Of a stretch of 64,000 bases of DNA, positions 60,591 through 64,000 are shown piece by piece. The notes under the pieces were generated by a model. The model was not told the DNA's origin. It saw only the letters and a program-made list of their open reading frames with translations, and did no database searches. The DNA comes from Gammaproteobacteria bacterium. GTDB taxonomy: Bacteria > Pseudomonadota > Gammaproteobacteria > Steroidobacterales > Steroidobacteraceae. The position numbers and the translations under genes were made by a program. Each line of letters begins with the position of its first letter. The first letter of the stretch is position 1. The stretch lies in the NCBI GenBank assembly GCA_025355165.1, contig JANYAD010000047.1:39956-103955 (forward strand), in the 5' to 3' direction.

Positions 60591-61382
60591 CTAGGGAGCA
60601 CCACCGGCGTGCGATTTTGCTTTGTCACTGCACCGGCGTGCCAGCCGCCGTTGAGAAGGGTGATTGCGCAAGCTCGACGTCGGACGCACGATGCGCGACT
60701 TCGATCGGTACATGGCCTCATCGGCACGACGCAGCAGCTTCTCCGCGTTCTCGCCGTGATAGGGATATACAGCCTCCCCGATCGAAGCCGTCAGCCGCTG
60801 GAGTTCATCGCCTATCCAGTAAGGCAATGAGATGCGCTCCCGAATAGCGTCAGCCACTCGATTTACCGGAAAAGGATCGGGCACACCCGGCAACACCACC
60901 ACGAATTCGTCGCCGCCGTAGCGACAGCAAATATCGCCCGTGCGTGCACGGGCTGAAATCCGGGTGGCCACCGTGGTCAGAATTCTGTCGCCCGCGGCAT
61001 GTCCGTACTTGTCGTTGATCGCCTTGAAACCGTCCAAATCCATGAACAGCAAGCCGACGTACAAGCCCTGCGCCAGGGCCTCGTTGATCGCCGCTTCCAA
61101 TAGTTCCAACATGCCTCGCCGGTTGAACAGGCCAGTCAACCCGTCACGAACCGCGAGCCGCTGGGCTTGCGCTTCTCGCCCCTTCAGGGCATCCAATTCG
61201 CGCAACAGTGCCGCGTTGCTCAACCGCAGGCTTTCGATCTCCCGCAGCTGCGCCGCGGTGACGTGACGCGCCGGGCCATGCGAGGCGCCATCGCGGAGCA
61301 TCAGCTCGGCAGCGCCATCGTCTAGAACTCTGTGCTGTGCGGATGACATGGGGTTTTCCGACTCAAAGGCGAACAACCTCAT
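60591..61382 (-). CDS. GGDEF domain diguanylate cyclase
   Basis: DGLTGLFNRRGMLELLEAAINEA, LFMDLDGFKAINDKYGHAAGDRIL, CCRYGGDEFVVVLPG. Confidence 0.93.
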   Translation of the reverse strand: MRLFAFESENPMSSAQHRVLDDGAAELMLRDGASHGPARHVTAAQLREIESLRLSNAALLRELDALKGREAQAQRLAVRDGLTGLFNRRGMLELLEAAINEALAQGLYVGLLFMDLDGFKAINDKYGHAAGDRILTTVATRISARARTGDICCRYGGDEFVVVLPGVPDPFPVNRVADAIRERISLPYWIGDELQRLTASIGEAVYPYHGENAEKLLRRADEAMYRSKSRIVRPTSSLRNHPSQRRLARRCSDKAKSHAGGAP

Positions 61383-61631
61383 TCTGGGCAGCTCAAGTCC
61401 ATGAAGGGATCGGCCTGTAGCCGGAGGAATATGTCAGATTTGACTGACTGACCGAGTTCACATATTTCGGCAGGCGCAAACAAAAACGTCCTAGAGCGCG
61501 GACCCGCAGCGTAGTCTCTAGGATGGAGCGCTTGCCGACGGTGTGGCGACGCGCCTGCATTGCGCAGGTCTTCGACTTCGGGATCGACAGCTGTATGCGC
61601 TGCTATTTCTGATACCCAAATGGGGGGCCCA

Positions 61632-62078
61632 ATGAAAATCACGGGCGGTTGTCTCTGCCGTGCGGTTCGCTTTCAGATCAGCGCACCGCCCTTGGTTACC
61701 CGAATCTGTTGGTGCCGGCTGTGCCAATATCTCGCGGCGGGCAACGCGACCGTAAACACGTGCTTTGCGAAAGCCGCCGTTCAATTTACGGGAATCCTAC
61801 GCGACTACACCTGCACGGCAGATAGCGGCAACGTGATGCATCGGCGCTTTTGCCCGCTATGCGGCACGCCAGTGTTCACCGAATCCGAGTCGCGCCCGAC
61901 GCTGATATTCGTTCGCGCGGGTACGCTCGATGACACCGCGGTGGCGCAACCATCCGTTACGATTTGGACTTCTCAGGCGCCGAGCTGGGCCTGCAGCATC
62001 GTGGATCTGCCTCGTGTCGAAGGCAGCCGCCTCCCCTGCCCTAGATCCCCGTCAACCGCGACGCGGTTATGCCGTTAA
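61632..62078 (+). CDS. GFA family (Mss4-like zinc) protein
   Basis: GGCLCRAVRFQISAPPLVTRICWCRLCQ...RRFCPLCGTPVFTESESRP. Confidence 0.85.
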   Translation: MKITGGCLCRAVRFQISAPPLVTRICWCRLCQYLAAGNATVNTCFAKAAVQFTGILRDYTCTADSGNVMHRRFCPLCGTPVFTESESRPTLIFVRAGTLDDTAVAQPSVTIWTSQAPSWACSIVDLPRVEGSRLPCPRSPSTATRLCR

Positions 62079-62084
62079 AAGGAC

Positions 62085-63503
62085 ATGCAAGCCGAAATTG
62101 CCGTATTGCGTTTTGGCCTAGGGGCCCGGCCTGGGGAGCTTAAGGCGGCCGCCGCCGATCCTCGCGCCTGGTTGCTGGCGCAGATCCAGGGCCCGGCAAA
62201 TCTCGCCCTCGATGCCAGGGGCACCGCCGCGCCATTGGCGCCTTCCGATGAAATATTTGCCGGATTCCTGGCGGCGCGTGACGAGCGCCAAAAGTTGAAA
62301 CAGGAATCAGCTGCGCCCGCGGATGCGAAAACACTGAACATGACTCGCGAAGCCTACCAACCGCATTACCGCGCACAGGTACTGGCCCGCGCGCAAAGTG
62401 CCGCACTCACCACTCGCCCTTTTGCCGAGCGCCTGGTGCATTTTTGGACCAATCATTTCGCTGTGTCCGCCGACAAGGGCGCGGTGTTCGGTCTGGCGGG
62501 GACGTTGGAGAACGAGGCCATTAGGCCGCACATCGGCGGTCGCTTCGCGGATCTTTTATTGGCGGTCGAACAACACCCGGCGATGATTGCCTTTCTTGAC
62601 AATCAATACTCGGCGGGCAAGGACTCGGCGGCCGCAAGCTTCGCCGCGAGAAGGGGGGCTGCGCGTCCCGATTCCCCGAAACGTCAGTTCGGCATCAACG
62701 AGAATTTGGCGAGAGAGATTCTCGAGCTTCACACGCTCGGGGTGAATGGCGGATACGCTCAGGCTGATGTGACCAGCTTTGCGCAGGTCCTCACCGGATG
62801 GTCCATCGGCGGCGGCAACGGACCGCTGGCGAGCGGCGTTCCGGGCCGTTTTTACTTTCGGGAAAATCTGCACCAGCCCGGAGCGCAGCGCGTCATGGGC
62901 AAGATCTATTCCGAGCAGGGTCAAGGGCAAGGCGAAGCGGTGCTCCTCGGCCTGGCGCGCAGGCCCGAAACCGCGCAGTTCATCGCCACCAAGCTGGTCA
63001 GGCATTTCGTGTCCGATGAACCGCCGCCGGCCGCAGTTGCCCAAGTTGCCCGCGCGTTTTTGAAAAGCGGCGGCGATTTGCCGGCAGTATATGCCGCCCT
63101 GATCGAGTCTCCGCAGGCGTGGGCGGGGGATGCACGCAAATTCAAGACGCCACAGGATTTCGTTTTTTCCACCTTCCGAGCACTGGATGTTTCTCCCGCC
63201 CGGGCGGAGGAAGTGGTACGCACGTTCGAGCTGCTGGGCCAACGGCAGTACACCCCCGGATCTCCCGCCGGTTGGCCGGACACCTCGAAGAGTTGGGATG
63301 GATCGGATGCGCTCATGCACCGCGTGATCTGGGCCTCGCGTATGGGAGCAACCTATGAAAAGGGTATCGAGCCTCCTGATCTTGCTGCCTCAAGCTTAGG
63401 CGCCTACGCGCGACCCGAAACGGTGACGGCATTGCGCCGTGCCGCCAGTTCGAACCAAGCGGTGGCGCTTTTGTTGATGAGCCCCGAGTTCCAACGGAGA
63501 TAG
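62085..63503 (+). CDS. DUF1800 family protein
   Basis: LVHFWTNHFAVSADKG, NENLAREILELHTLGVNGGYAQADVTSFAQVLTGWSIG; followed by DUF1501-like gene. Confidence 0.9.
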   Translation: MQAEIAVLRFGLGARPGELKAAAADPRAWLLAQIQGPANLALDARGTAAPLAPSDEIFAGFLAARDERQKLKQESAAPADAKTLNMTREAYQPHYRAQVLARAQSAALTTRPFAERLVHFWTNHFAVSADKGAVFGLAGTLENEAIRPHIGGRFADLLLAVEQHPAMIAFLDNQYSAGKDSAAASFAARRGAARPDSPKRQFGINENLAREILELHTLGVNGGYAQADVTSFAQVLTGWSIGGGNGPLASGVPGRFYFRENLHQPGAQRVMGKIYSEQGQGQGEAVLLGLARRPETAQFIATKLVRHFVSDEPPPAAVAQVARAFLKSGGDLPAVYAALIESPQAWAGDARKFKTPQDFVFSTFRALDVSPARAEEVVRTFELLGQRQYTPGSPAGWPDTSKSWDGSDALMHRVIWASRMGATYEKGIEPPDLAASSLGAYARPETVTALRRAASSNQAVALLLMSPEFQRR

Positions 63504-63505
63504 CC

Positions 63506-64000
63506 ATGCGAAGTCGGTTAAAGGTGAATGCGGCACGGCGGCGTTTTCTGCTCGGCGCCGCAGCGCTCGGCGCGAGCGCGGCGTTCCCGCCCGCCCTCTT
63601 CGCCCACACCGGCTCTTCACGCCTGGTGGTCATGATCTTGCGAGGCGCGCTCGATGGCCTGGCTGCCGTGCCGCCCTACGGCGATCCTGACTACCTTCCG
63701 TTGCACCGCGAATTGGCGATCGCCGCACCGGGCGGCAATGAGGGCGCGCTGGCGCTCAATGACACCTTTGGTCTGCATCCTTCCTTGAGTTTCATGCATG
63801 AGCGCTTCACGGCGGGTGAGATGATCGTATTCAATGCAGTCGCCTCGCCTTACCGGGACAGGTCGCACTTCGACGGACAGAACGTGTTGGAGAATGGCCT
63901 GGCCAAGCCGATCGGGTCCGCCGACGGTTGGCTCAACCGCGCTCTTTTTGCCCTGTCCCGCGGCTCGTCTTCATCCCCAGATCGCGCGGTTGCCGTCAGC
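63506..64000 (+). CDS. DUF1501 family protein, truncated by window end
   Basis: Tat-like N-terminus (RRRFLLGAAALGASAAF); LVVMILRGALDGLAAVPPYGDPDYLPLH; LNDTFGLHPSLSFM; continues in frame to the window end. Confidence 0.87.
   Translation, partial: MRSRLKVNAARRRFLLGAAALGASAAFPPALFAHTGSSRLVVMILRGALDGLAAVPPYGDPDYLPLHRELAIAAPGGNEGALALNDTFGLHPSLSFMHERFTAGEMIVFNAVASPYRDRSHFDGQNVLENGLAKPIGSADGWLNRALFALSRGSSSSPDRAVAVS

Overview
This 64 kb, GC-rich window reads as a chromosomal segment of a gammaproteobacterium-like genome; the lineage is inferred from gene content only. The backbone includes coaBC-dut-radC, rpmB-rpmG-mutM, coaD-rsmD-ftsY-ftsE-ftsX-rpoH, and gltB/gltD. There are also DNA repair genes (an Ada/AlkA fusion, ogt, radC, mutM), two-component genes, secreted hydrolases and metal-handling genes. 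No rRNA, convincing tRNA, CRISPR array or intact transposase was recognised. The points most worth a second look are: (1) mutM appears to start at CTG, 3 nt after the rpmG stop; (2) a degenerate duplicate of the radC 3' half flanks a papain-like protease gene, within an ~11.9 kb block separating radC from rpmB; (3) a CIRCE-like inverted repeat overlaps a candidate promoter upstream of rpoH; (4) an orphan FlhC-like regulator is accompanied by fragments of FlhC-like sequence, one fused to a truncated TIR domain; (5) a response regulator receiver domain is joined to a transmembrane helix and an extracytoplasmic domain; (6) a regulator pair resembles the sortase-system PdsR/PdsS family but has no sortase in the window; (7) a YadH-type ABC permease gene is frameshifted; (8) a Mer-like four-gene metal cluster lacks MerA and MerR. 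All family assignments come from reading the translations; no searches were run.
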